Below are positions 1 to 13,300 of a stretch of 64,000 nt of DNA, in pieces; within the stretch, counting starts at the first letter, position 1, and each line of letters opens with the position of its first letter. This stretch comes from Panopea generosa (Eukaryota > Mollusca > Bivalvia > Adapedonta > Hiatellidae). The position numbers were made by a program, and so were the translations under genes. The stretch spans positions 14,210,086-14,274,085 of the forward strand of contig CM055902.1 in assembly GCA_029582155.1 (NCBI GenBank). Reading direction: 5' to 3'. Below the pieces are notes generated by a model that worked only from the letters and a program-made list of their open reading frames with translations, did no database searches and was not told the DNA's origin.

Positions 1-274
1 AATTAAAAATAATGTTTGTTTTTACCTCTGTATGCCACTGGTGTTTAATTTTGATGTATGCATATAACGGTCACATCAATCATGACTTAAAACAGAAACG
101 TGTAAGATGATCTTTACGTTACTACAATACTGATATATACTGAAATTTTATATTTGACTTAAGATATGCTTGAATTTTTTAAAATTCTTTACATTTAAAC
201 GACTCAATATACACGTAACGTATTGTTAGACATACAGATTAAAAGAACTGTTGATGAAATGAACTCTGTTACAG

Positions 275-385
275 CATTTGATTGTACCGGTGTCACTAAT
301 GCTTGTAAGAACAGTGGTACCTGCGAGGCCGGGAAAACAACGTGTACTTGTGTAGCGGGATATACGGGAGATGATTGTGGAACAA
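275..385 (+). CDS. EGF-like exon A1 (gene 1, unit A)
   Basis: Acceptor ACAG ends at 274 and the donor GTAAGT starts at 386. The 111-nt phase 1-1 exon encodes 37 residues with six cysteines spaced C-x6-C-x5-C-x6-C-x-C-x8-C, the classical EGF pattern, including KNSGTC and [10 protein letters not shown]. It lacks the D-x-D/N-E start of calcium-binding EGFs. Closely matching exons lie at 4478, 15809 and 20019. Degraded relatives lie at 21331, 44180, 51062 and 53407, all sharing parts of the upstream intron. Confidence 0.82.
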
Positions 386-1277
386 GTAAGTGACAAATAA
401 CTGCAGACTACCATTAGATTAATGACAAGTGTTGATAGTATAGTAATGTTAAAGGTTTTTGATCACTTAAAAATCGCCGTTAAATATTAAGATACAAAAC
501 CGATGTTGACATTAAATGTTTGTATATAACGTTTAATGTCTATAAAATAGTAATTGTCTTTCAATTGGTTCCGTTTTCTGTCTTTTATATAGCGTTTTAG
601 TTGCTATGAATCCTTAACTGAATCCTACTCATTAAAAGCTATCAGTTCATGTATGTAAATAGTCTGATTAGTCTAGATATGTTACATGTAAAACCATTGT
701 ATATACGATATAGTCGAGACCAATTCTTTTGAATCAATTGACGCTATAGTATATTGTCCTTCGATTGCATTGTAGCTAGGTGCGCTCGCCGTGATCTTGT
801 CTGTACATTTATGTATGGTTATTCACAAATAATTATCTCAATTTATGTATTATACATATACAAATTGATAACTTGCCTCCATAGATAAAGACCCCGAATT
901 AGAAATACAGTTGTTGTGCAATTATTATCTCTCTATACATATGCATCTTACAAGCAAGACGCCTTACAGGAGGATTGGATCCGAAAACGATACATAAATA
1001 ATAGGTATTGTAATAGAGTAGAGGCATTTACCATTTTACATCGCTAAAACATATTATAATAACACTGTAAAATGGTAATTCACTTTAAAAATATGTTTTC
1101 CTATGCTAGCGTTTGATATAGCTAGCGAATACAAAACTGAAGTATATATCGAAATTGTACACTTTTGGAGTTGACTAAACATTCTTTAAAACTTGAATGT
1201 CAACGAAGTAACATACAGGTAACATATTATTTGACATACATATTGAAAAAATGTCGGCTGCTGAAAGAGGAAGTACT

Positions 1278-1334
<57 letters not shown>

Positions 1335-4300
1335 TTGATCTTTTGCAAACAGCGTTGTTTGTCTGTACGCATATATTTTGTACTGGACCATTTCCATTCT
1401 ATTCACAGAGAACATATTATGAATTTATATTCACAAGCTACAATGTAAATCAAAAGCAAACGGACGTAGAATTAACCATTCTAATAGAATTGGTGTCATG
1501 CAATAAAATAACTAGGATTTCACTGTTCCTTCATTATCAAAGAGGTTTCTATGTCTGTCCTATAAGGTTATACTTACCATTTACCTCCCCTTAGTGACGG
1601 TAGCAAGATTACTGCGCCTAAGAAATTAGAGTTGTGTAGATCGGTTGGGCATTATATGTGTTGAAAATACTTAAAATGGTCATGTTACTTTGTACATATA
1701 AAACAATGGAACATTTTCATGATTTCTGGCAAGTTTGGATGATATTAGGCACTGTTGGATGAAGATATATTACAGTTTTAAGATGCGTAGTGATACACTG
1801 CAACAAATGGGCAGAATTGTCAAAAATGAAGGGTGCCCTCAAGCATCGAAATTGTGAAAAAACAACCTGGTCCACCCCATGTTTTTTTTCTGCATAATTG
1901 GACAAACAGAGGACTATCTATGGCAACAAGGCACTTTTAGAACCATTGGTAGTGATACAGTGTTCCAGAAGTGCGTGTTTCTATATATAGAACAGTATAA
2001 AATAAATTGTTGTGCGAGACATTAACAAAATATTTCTTCAACGCAGCTACTCTTGGTGTTGGCTGTTCTAGTACTATTATTTGTACTGCTACGAACAATG
2101 AAGTGTGTGATAAAGGTGGAAAATGTGCTTGTAAACCAGGCTTTGCAGACAATTCCGGACCATGTAAAGGTAGTATTTATTTTACATTTGAAGATGTTTA
2201 TATCTTTAAAATATTATATTTATGCGTAATATGGGATGAAATTCAGTATTTATTTAACATTTGTATAGTGGTGTTTTACCGACAAACTGCCAGGTTTTGC
2301 TCATTGTATTGAACTTGATGAAATATAATAAGTGAAATAAATAATGTATCAAATCAAATAGAATTTTTATCAATAAAATAAACAAAGTTAAAAGTAAAAA
2401 TGACATTTATTCTTAGCAGAGTTACAATTATATATTTAGTCAGGGAGGTTACTATAGTTGGTATCAGACAAACCTCATGAAGCGATTGTAACCTTATGTT
2501 GTTATACTATATGATAAATCAATATGTAGGATGAAACATTATGCTGTCATAACAAACACATTTAGCATGTAAAGAAAACGTTCTTTATTGTGGAGTTATA
2601 TTTAAAATATTATCATTACTGTTGAAGAAATATGAATTAACATTTATCATTTTTATGAATTCTATTTATTACATTTTACTCGAATTATACACATTATTGA
2701 ATTGTTTATGTTTGTTTTAACCTGAAGATTGAATAGTACATACATGCTTAGTCATTTAGTGTTTTAAGTAATCTAAATATTTATAGAAATTGAAATATTT
2801 TGTTTTAAAGTTGAGTTGCTTTTATTTTTTTCGTTCGGTATTTACATTTTTTGCTACTTACTCTGCGTATGTGTATTGTACTCACTATGATTAATCTGTA
2901 TATTGATTGTGTTTGTCCTGTTGTGATGGCTGTTTACTTTTAATAAAACATTATATTTTGGGCATATATTAATATCTATTGTATGGTATGGTCATATGTT
3001 TCAAAACCAATGTTTTTCTTTACTTTAGACATAAATGAATGTCAAGCGAATCCTTGTTTGAATGGCGGTTCCTGTACCAATAGTGACGGTTCATACACTT
3101 GCGCCTGTGCTGCAGGGTGGTCAGGGACAAATTGTAACAGTAATATTGTTTTATCAAGAGTTATAAGATACAATAACAGGGAAGGTCTACTCTTAATACT
3201 GTTCAGAACTTGTGATCTAACACATTTATTTTCATGCAGTGTTCTTAGCGATGTTTCAAATTTTATACACATTTTGCCAAACAAAAAAATAACTTTATTG
3301 CAATATCAATATGATTTTAAGTTATTGGAGACCTAATTTTCTTTAAAATGGTTACACTTTGAAAACATTGCAACTAAAGCGAAATGTATTCTGATTGTTC
3401 GTATTGTTTGGTATAAAATTTGACAACATAAAAACCAAATACTTACAATATAAGTCACTGGTATAAGTGCGGTGTTTACTGTTCATGTTGGAGAACTATC
3501 ATAAGAACCGGACCTTTGCGATGTTTATGATCGTTTCATATTCATTACCTTATCAAGAATGAATGAATGAATAGGGTTTTACGGCGTACCGCCACATTAT
3601 AGTTATCGACGCCAACAGGAAGGAAGATTCCAGGTTCACTCTACATGTACACAAACAACAAATTAACATACAGATAAAAAAAATAAATCAACAAATGAAT
3701 ATGCAGAATGAATCTAGAACCTTGATACCTGCAAAACTGCAGTGTTTCAACAAATTCTATCGTATTATTCGCTTCTTACGACATGCATCAACTACAGTGA
3801 TCCTATCTTTGCCATCACTCATGGCTCCCTGGAGCCACACAGGGGTTGATAATTTAACCATAATAGTGAACATGACAAAAAATGATAAAATTGACAAGAC
3901 ACCCATTGTAAGGATTCCTACCCCTCTGCAGAGATTGACAGTGATTCTATTCTTAGCCGGAACCACACGGGCTACTTTATCAAGAGACCAAACCACTATT
4001 TTAAAATAAAATTTACATACAAAAAATGATTATTGTCACCTGCAGCTAGATATGTATCGATTATACAGTAAACTGCATAACATCATAATGATTATAAAAT
4101 TAATAAGAAGCAAAATAATTTTGAATTCATATTACATAAGTAAGAGTTTAAATGTCAAATTCTCGGAACATACAAAACGGAAAGACTTTTGATGTATTAG
4201 ATCAATTAAAAATAATGTTTGTTTTTACCTCTGTATGCCACTGGTGTTTAATTTTGATGTATGCATATAACGGTCACATCAATCATGACTTAAAACAGAA

Positions 4301-7300
4301 ACGTGTAAGATGATCTTTACGTTACTACAATACTGATATATACTGAAATTTTATATTTGACTTAAGATATGCTTGAATTTTTTAAAATTCTTTACATTTA
4401 AACGACTCAATATACACGTAACGTATTGTTAGACATTCAGATTAAAAGAACTGTTGATGAAATGAACTCTGTTACAGCATTTGATTGTACCGGTGTCACT
4501 AATGCTTGTAAGAACAGTGGTACCTGCGAGGCCGGGAAAACAACGTGTACTTGTGTAGCGGGATATACGGGAGATGATTGTGGAACAAGTAAGTGACAAA
4601 TAACTGCAGACTACCATTAGATTAATGACAAGTGTTGATAGTATAGTAATGTTAAAGGTTTTTGATCACTTAAAAATCGCCGTTAAATATTAAGATACAA
4701 AACCGATGTTGACATTAAATGTTTGTATATAACGTTTAATGTCTATAAAATAGTAATTGTCTTTCAATTGGTTCCGTTTTCTGTCTTTTATATAGCGTTT
4801 TAGTTGCTATGAATCCTTAACTGAATCCTACTCATTAAAAGCTATCAGTTCATGTATGTAAATAGTCTGATTAGTCTAGATATGTTACATGTAAAACCAT
4901 TGTATATACGATATAGTCGAGACCAATTCTTTTGAATCAATTGACGCTATAGTATATTGTCCTTCGATTGCATTGTAGCTAGGTGCGCTCGCCGTGATCT
5001 TGTCTGTACATTTATGTATGGTTATTCACAAATAATTATCTCAATTTATGTATTATACATATACAAATTGATAACTTGCCTCCATAGATAAAGACCCCGA
5101 ATTAGAAATACAGTTGTTGTGCAATTATTATCTCTCTATACATATGCATCTTACAAGCAAGACGCCTTACAGGAGGATTGGATCCGAAAACGATACATAA
5201 ATAATAGGTATTGTAATAGAGTAGAGGCATTTACCATTAATGGAAGACATTTTAAATAGGGATTTGCCAATGAAGTACTCTTTTAGGACCCATATTGTGT
5301 AAAAGGGGTGGTTCAGATGTGCCGTTTTGGTGGGTTCATATATCACCTTTAACTTAAAGTCGAATCCTGACCCCCCTAAATCAGAAAAAAAAAACGCAAG
5401 GATTAATCCTCTCACAAAACAAGTTTGAGAAAAAATCTTCGTCTTTTTTTAAGATATGACACCTGCAAAATAGTAAAAAAACAACACAACATCAAGTTTC
5501 AGTTATAAATATTTATTACAAAATACATACATTGAATAACCAAAACTAAAATTTATAAATATTTATTACAAAATATGCAACTATTCTTCTGACAGAGAAG
5601 TATTAATCCTTGCCTACTTGAAAGTATCTAAATTGATAAAACACAAAGGCAGAGAAGGATTAATCCTTGCCGACTTTGAATCATACAACTTGATGAAATA
5701 CAAAATAAGTAACCCCAAAGTAGCCTAATTATTAGAACACAAAATACAAACTCCTACTCTGGCAGACAAGGATTAATCCTTGCCGATATTGGACATATGA
5801 GTTTCTTAATTGATCAAACGCAAAATATGCAACCAAACTCAGGGAGAAAAGGATTAATCTTTGTCGTACCAATTTTGGAAGTATCTCAATTGATAAAACA
5901 CGAATATAAACCCTTACTCTGGCAGACAAAGATTAATCCTTGCCATATCAGATTTAAAAGTAGTTCAGTTGACAAATACGAAATATGAATTATTATCTGG
6001 GAGACAAGGATTAATCCTTGCCGACTTTGAATTATTTAACTTAATGGAGGTACAAAATATGCAACCCATTCTCTGGATAAAACACAAAATATGAAACCCC
6101 TACTCTGGTAGAGAAGGATTAATCCTTGTCGTTTTGAAACTAACTTGATAAAACACAAGATATGCAACCCTTTCTCTGGGAGACAAGGATTATTCCTTGC
6201 CGTCTTTGAATTATCTAACTTGATGAAATACAAAATATGCAACCCCTTCTCTGGATAAAACATAAAATATGAAACCCCTACTCTGGCAGAGATGGATTAA
6301 TCCTCGTCGATCAGATATAAAAGTAGTTCAGTTTATAAAACAGAAAATATGAAACCGCTCCTCTGGGAGTTTGATTTATGTAAATTGATTAAAGAGAAAT
6401 ATGAAAGAGAAGGATTAATCCTCGTCGTAGTAGCTTAATTGTTAAAACACAAAATATAATTTTACTTCTACTCTGGCAGACAAGGATTAATCCTTGCCAT
6501 ATCATATTCGAAAGTTGCAAAATTGATCAAACAAAAAATGCGAAACCCTTCTCTTGGAGACAAGGATTAATCCTTGCCATATGTCATTGGAAAGTAACTT
6601 TATCGATAAAACACAGAATACGAAACCCTTCTATGTGAGAGAAGGATTAATCCTTGCCACGTAGCTTAATTGTTAAAAGTTAAATTATAAAACTTCTACT
6701 CTGGTAGACAAGGATTAATCCTTGCCATATCAAATTCGAAAGTAGCAAAACTGATCAAGCAAAAAAATGTAAAACCCTTCTCTGGGAGACAAGGATTAAT
6801 CCTTGCCATATGTGATCGGAAAGTAAATTTATCGATAAAACACAGAATACGAAACCCTTCTCTGTGAGAGAAGGATTAATCCTTGCCACAGTAGCTTAAT
6901 TGTTAAAAGTTATGTTATAAAACTTCTACTCTGGTAGACAAGGATTAATCCTTGCCATATCATATTCGAAAGTAGCAAAACTGATCAAACAAAAAATGCG
7001 AAACCCTTCTCTGGGAGGATTAATCCTTGCAAAACTGATCAAAAAAAACATGCGAAACCCTTCTCTGGGAGACAAGGATTAATCCTTGCCATATGTGATT
7101 GGAAAAGTAACGTTATTGATAAAACACAGAATACGAAACCCTTCTCTGTGAGAGAAGGATTAATCCTTGCCACAGTAGCTTAATTGTTAAAAGTTCAATT
7201 ATAAAACTTCTTCTCTGGTAGACAAAGATTAATCCTTGCCATATCATATTCGCAAGGAACAAGAAATGATAAAACAAAAAATGCAAAAGCCTTCTCTGTG

Positions 7301-10300
7301 AGAGAAGGATTAATCCTTGCCGTAGTTGCTAAATTGATAAAACACAAAACAAGAAACCCCTTTGCTGGAAGACAAGAATTAATCCTTGCCATAGTAGTTA
7401 AATTTATAAAACACAAAGTGTGAACCTTTCTCTGGAAGAGAAGGATTAATCCTTACCATAGTTGATAAAATACAAAATATGAAACTCCTTCTATGCGAGA
7501 GAAGGATTAATCCTTGCCATAGTAGTTTAATTGTTAAAAAAAACAAAATACGAAACATCTTCACTAGGAGAGAAGTATTAATCCTCGCCATATCAGACTT
7601 GGAAGTATCTTATTGATAAAATGCAAAATATCATTTAATAAAATAATACAATTTTAATAAGACGTGTAATTAGAAACTCTCACTCTCGCATAAAGGATTG
7701 ATTAATCCTTGCCAATTTGGTATTTACAAATATCTGAATTAATAAAATACAAAATATGCAATCCCTGGCGTCGAAAAGAAAAATTAATCTTCGCATGATC
7801 GAAAAATCAAATATCATCAAAAACACAAAAAGCAGGATTAATCCTTGAAAATTGAAATCACATCAAAAATACAAAATATTAACCCTCTCTTACAGAAGGA
7901 AGATTAATACTTGTCCTTGCCAGAAGTATCAAAATTGATTAAATACAATTACATTCAAAACACATTATATGATGCCCCTACTGCGGCAGACTGGGATAAA
8001 TAATCAATGTTTATTTTTTAAGTATTAAAATTGATAAAAATAGAATTTCATTCAGACTCATGTATTGTGCATATTCATGGCAAACTTCATTCAAAACATG
8101 CAAAAACTGGTAAATAAGTTAATTCCATATCAACTTATATATAATGCCATATTACAATAATCAGTTAAGTCATATACATAATATAATGTCAAATTGTTAT
8201 TTCTCGTATATGTTCTGAGCCATTTCTTTCAAAAAACATGATTTATGAATATGATCAAAGTACACAAAATGTTAAAAACTGTCTAATCAAACCTGATGTG
8301 AATATAATACTGGTAGTATGCTTTGAATATCAGTATAAACTCTGTTTCTACCAATATGCGTAATGATGATTTGCAACCAAACTGACTCAATAAATTGAAG
8401 AAGTAGCACTAGTCCATCTAAAATTTGTAAAAATGTTATAAAAATGTAAAACAATGCCATGAATATGCACAATACAGCATTTGCTAAAAAACACCACAAA
8501 ATCAAAAACCATATGTGCCTTTTCTCGTCAGTGTTGTATAATGTAAGAACACTTGCACCGAAAATGCAGATAGACGGGTCTCCTCTTTCTTGTGGTTTCT
8601 GTTGCACCTCCTAAAATTTAACAAATAGGTTTTATATATAGCTACCATAACAATTACGTGGTCATATTTGAATAAAATTCTAAAATTGTGTTAAAGAGCC
8701 AAACGACAAGATTAATGTTGAAAACTAACAATATTCACATATTATTCAATGAATTATATCACTTCACAAAATAGAAAGAGAAGAAAGTGATTGCATACAT
8801 GCCGAGGCATTTTAATTTAATATTTACATCATGTAGTGTTCCGAAATAGAGTTGAGGTGAAAAAAAAAGGTTTGCTGTGTGTGGCATCGGTATCCCATCA
8901 AGAAATATTGTGAGAAAGACTGATGGAAATATGTTTGTGGATTCAAGGAAATGATTTACAAAAAAAGGGAATGCGTGATTTAAGTCAGGACAATGAGTGG
9001 TTACGATTTCAATTTCTCAGTATCGTATATCAATGCAACAGGAGATATTGAACTGGTACTATACTCACTTAAAGTGTTCTTCTTGCCACCAATCTTTTTT
9101 TTCGTCTTTGTAACTTGTCTTATGGGTCGGACTTTAATCTGTTCAGGAATAAAGAAAATGCTTAGTACAAACAATTCTTGTCGATATTCAATGCCAAGTG
9201 ATACCGATTTAGAATATTCAAAGGCCACAACTCTAACGATTGTCCAATCAGGTTGTTTCAAAGAAAGAACAGTGTTCTCATTACTCCGTTATGTGTCCAT
9301 TAAAGATCCATTGTAAGAGCGGCAGCACAAACAAAATATGATACAGGTATGAACAAGTTTTCTTTTGTCTTAAAATGCTGGAGTTTAAATAATAAAGAAA
9401 ACTACGGTTAACAAAATCATGCAAATGTTCAAGGGTCAATTTATCTTGTGCGAAACTTTTGTGAAAAATTATTGAAAACTCAAAGTGATAATTGAGGACT
9501 ATTAACGCATCCAATAGAGTTGTGATCGGAGTCTATTAAAGAACTTGTGTCAGATGTTATGTACAGTTACATACTTATAACAATTAATTGATGTATATCA
9601 AATAACAAAAAAGATCTGTGTCAATGTTGTTAATTTTAACATTTAAATGGCCACAACATTGACAGCCAATATAAGATTATGCCTGTTTAAGATAAATGCT
9701 GGCTCTGGCATAAGATTTGTTTACCTTACATTTTATGATATAATAAGTGTCTGGAACCATCTTTCTTGGTTCAGTTACCTGAGTGTCAGTTGTTTCTTTG
9801 ACCAGTCGTTGTTCTATAGCAGGGGGAAGATCAAGTTGGGCTGGTATAGGCTCTTGGGTTTGTCTCTGTTTTGGCAAGTCTGTAATCCATCTTGATGGTA
9901 CTGAACGTTTTTTATTAATAAGAGAATTAAAATAATTTTCCCAACATTTTAATTTCTGCTCAGAACTTAAAAGGTAGCGGATTTGTTCTGCTTGCTTTTT
10001 CACTTTATCACTGTCAATTCTAGTGAAATCTTGTAACAAAACTCCAGGTTTGCTCCTTGGGTAATACGAAAAAACAGATTCATCTGTAAATGTTTGCCAT
10101 ACTGAATTTTGGTGTGTTTTATACATACATGTTGCTTTTCCATCTACAAGGGTGAATTTATAAAGGTGTTGATTAGTGTGTTTGGCAAACTGACGTAAGC
10201 AAGGTTCAAGAAATGTCTTAACATCCAACATATTATTCAGATCAGTTACATCTGGCAATAAACTCCTTAAGTCTTCAAGCGTTTCAGCATCATTTTTCCG

Positions 10301-13300
10301 TAACCGTTCAGCAATTTTACTGAACCGTGCATCTACATCTTCATGGGTGTGGCCAACAAACAAAAACGATAAATGTACCTGAAAGAAAAAGATAGTTTTT
10401 AATGTCATTTTATCAACATCTGTTAAACATCTGTTTTAGGATGGCAATATGTCTTTAGAAACATTGATACATCTGTTTAGAAAATCAGTTTAACACATAT
10501 TTGTACTGAAGTTGAAAGTGTGACTGTTAAATCACATCAAAAATGGCATAAAGAAACTCAGGCTGTGAATAAGTTTAAGTTTATACGATAATTCGCAGAA
10601 AGAAACATCTCATATAGTAGTCCCATGTAAAGTTCAATAACTGCAAGTGGGCCCAAAAATAATGTAGCCTATTTATTTGAACCAACATTGATTCCAATTT
10701 TTGGGATCATTTAAACCAAATACAAAAAAAAGGATTAATACCCAAAATAGTTGAGAAAAACTTAATTCCTGTTTTCCATTATTATCCTATTTAAATATCT
10801 AAGTCCCCTTTAATACGGAGTCCAATGGACCCTAGACCCTTTATTTGAACAAGTTGAAACCTCTAACACATATTTTGTCTGGTTTGTTGTTGATGGGCAA
10901 AATAAAAAAAATCCCAATGTTACTGGTAACTAATAATTCACCGCGGCAGAAATTGGCTTGAATAAATCTGAGTGAAAATGTTTTGGTGATACTATATGTA
11001 AAATATCATGGAAGTTGCTCCAGGCCCTTTACTCTCAGAAAAAAGTTCTTTAAAATTCTGAAGAAATAAAAACAAATAAACTTGGTGACTACATTTAACC
11101 TAAGGGTCAATATTTGAACAATCTTGAGAGAGCTTTCATGTTAGAATGCTAGATTTGGTGGAAATCTGTCAAGCATCTCAGAGAAATCGTTCGAAGCGAA
11201 AGTTAATGACAGACAGAAACAGGGCTGATGAATGAGTTTTCATATGTATGCTCGATTGGCAATTAAAATGGCTAATAATGAGCTCTGTTCAAGTGAGCTG
11301 CGAATTCATCAATATTTTATTTCTGTAGCGCAATAAATCTTTATATTTTATTTTTTAATAGGAATGTCTTATTAAATATATTTTAATAGACTCTTTTACC
11401 GTAGCAACATCCATATGAAGTTCAAATATTTTTCTTAGACAGTATCACACCATATTCAACTTAATCAATATATCAGAAAAGCTCGACTTTGAAGTAGAGC
11501 TAAAATGAATTTTCTGACTGAGATGAGATATATTTATATACGTTGTAATCTTCAAAAAGAGAATAATTTCGTTATACTGACCTCATTGAATATTCTTTCA
11601 TGCACCAATAATTCACAAAAACCAAGAACATATTGGTTTTTGTTCTCGTGCCAACAATTATCAGCTTGCAGGTAGAGTATCTGTGGGAGTTTCTCATTCT
11701 GCAAAGACAATAAAAATTCTAAAAATATAATTCCATTTTTATTATCACAACATGATATCAAAAAATTAACTGTAGGCATGTATCAAATACCCAGTTTTTG
11801 AATACTTTAAAAAGCAAATTCAGTGTTACAAAAAAAGCATTTTTTTTAATATGTAAGACTATGCATTTTGCATGTTGATCAATTATTTGATATGATTAAA
11901 TAATGCATAGTTTGAGGTTAAAATTATGACATAATGTCATTGATAATTTATTATGAAAGTTTATATGCCATTATCCAGCTGTTAATAGTATATATAATGT
12001 AAAGTAATACAATCAAATCTGCAATTAAGTTCAGTGCCAAAATTTATTTAAATATTATTCATTATTCAAATAGTCCCATGAAATATGGGAAAATATTTTT
12101 CGGAATTAAAAAATTAAAAGAGCAGTTCATACGACAGCGTGGTCCACTACTAAAATAATTTGTCACAAATTTAAAGTACAAACTTTGATTGAGACTGATA
12201 AATAATTGATTGATAGATAGAATATTTAGCATCATTTTTATGCCATCGAGGGCTAACAGACGTTCAGTTAACCTAACAACTGGTTCCTGGTATCTTGAAA
12301 GGTTAACCAGTACTCGAGTTAACCCTTTCTCCATAAGTAACTGATAACTTCCCCACTTGAATCAGTGGTGAAAGACGAGTGATTATGAGACACAATGTTG
12401 TATATCAATCATCACTGAGACTGTTGCCAGGCGGGGTCTGATAAACAAAACCTTGTATTCAATAAAATAAATTATATAGACTTTAACAAGAATTTCTTAA
12501 CTTAGTTATGTGTTCCCAGATGCATTTGAACCAGCTAAACAGTTAAAATACTTACAGCATCCGCTAACTTCAGGAGAACTTTCAACAAGATGTTGATAGT
12601 TAAATTTGGATCATGTGGATACTGCCCAAAATCCAGATACGTAGAAAAACTTCTGCTACCATGGTTGATAACTCCAGTAATATGTGTTTTCAACAGATCT
12701 GCTGGATTAATAGCCTGAAATAGAGTACACAACACATTAGACTTTAAAATATTTTTTTAAACTTTTTAGGATGTTATATCTACTGTCTTATTTTGAACAA
12801 TTATGTTATACTTATATAAGTATATTGTAATTGAACATATACATACAAATGTGTCCGTAAGACACGCATGTCCACATTATATATATATTACCAAAAATGA
12901 TATGTTGTTATATTATTGCTGCAAAGTTTCACTAATGACAAATATGGAACTTGTCCTATATCCTATTATTTTAAATATAAACGCATTTGATTTAAAACCA
13001 ATTTTATTTTGGACAAACGGAAAAAAACGTGATAAATGGACGTCAGAAACAGGTAGCTCTAAATGCCTCTTCAAGTATTTTTCTTCGATTGTATAACAAA
13101 TTCTTACAACTTAGACATATCACACTCAAACTATTCTAAGATAGAATCAGTAATTAGCATATGCGGAGATAGTGTCATGGACATGATGATTGATATATTA
13201 CATTGTGTCTCCTTATCATTCGTCTCTCACCGCTGATTCAAGTGGGAAAGTTACCAGTTACATGCAGAGATGGGTGTGCTCAAGTATAGGTTAACCTTTC

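Larger units (their letters stand above)
386..2046. other. Intron A1-A2 of gene 1
   Basis: This intron holds a MITE-like repeat (about 560-850) and a stretch at 1139-1256 matching the intron before the broken EGF exon at 21331. It also holds a (CT)n tract (1281-1329) and a transposon-like relic (about 1590-2000) that runs almost to the acceptor. No intact exon was seen. Confidence 0.6.
1..4203 (+). repeat. 4.2-kb duplicated unit, copy A
   Basis: Position 1 onwards is repeated from 4204, 15535 and 19745. Copy A carries exons A1, A2 and A3 and is nearly identical to copy C. I found about five substitutions, an 8-bp CT-tract change and a 1-bp A-tract change over 4.2 kb. Confidence 0.93.

Noticed and set aside
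226-414. Minus-strand frame recurring at 4429, 15760 and 19970
   Set aside because: Antisense shadow of the EGF exon, whose + strand has splice sites, phase and cysteine pattern.
1277-1594. Frames made of Ser-Leu or Arg-Glu repeats
   Set aside because: Both strands are open only because of the (CT)n tract. The same holds at 16815 and 44356.
5398-7925. CRISPR-like layout of a repeated palindrome with spacers
   Set aside because: Spacers are related to each other, lengths vary, and the context is animal genomic DNA with introns and SINEs. It is a satellite.
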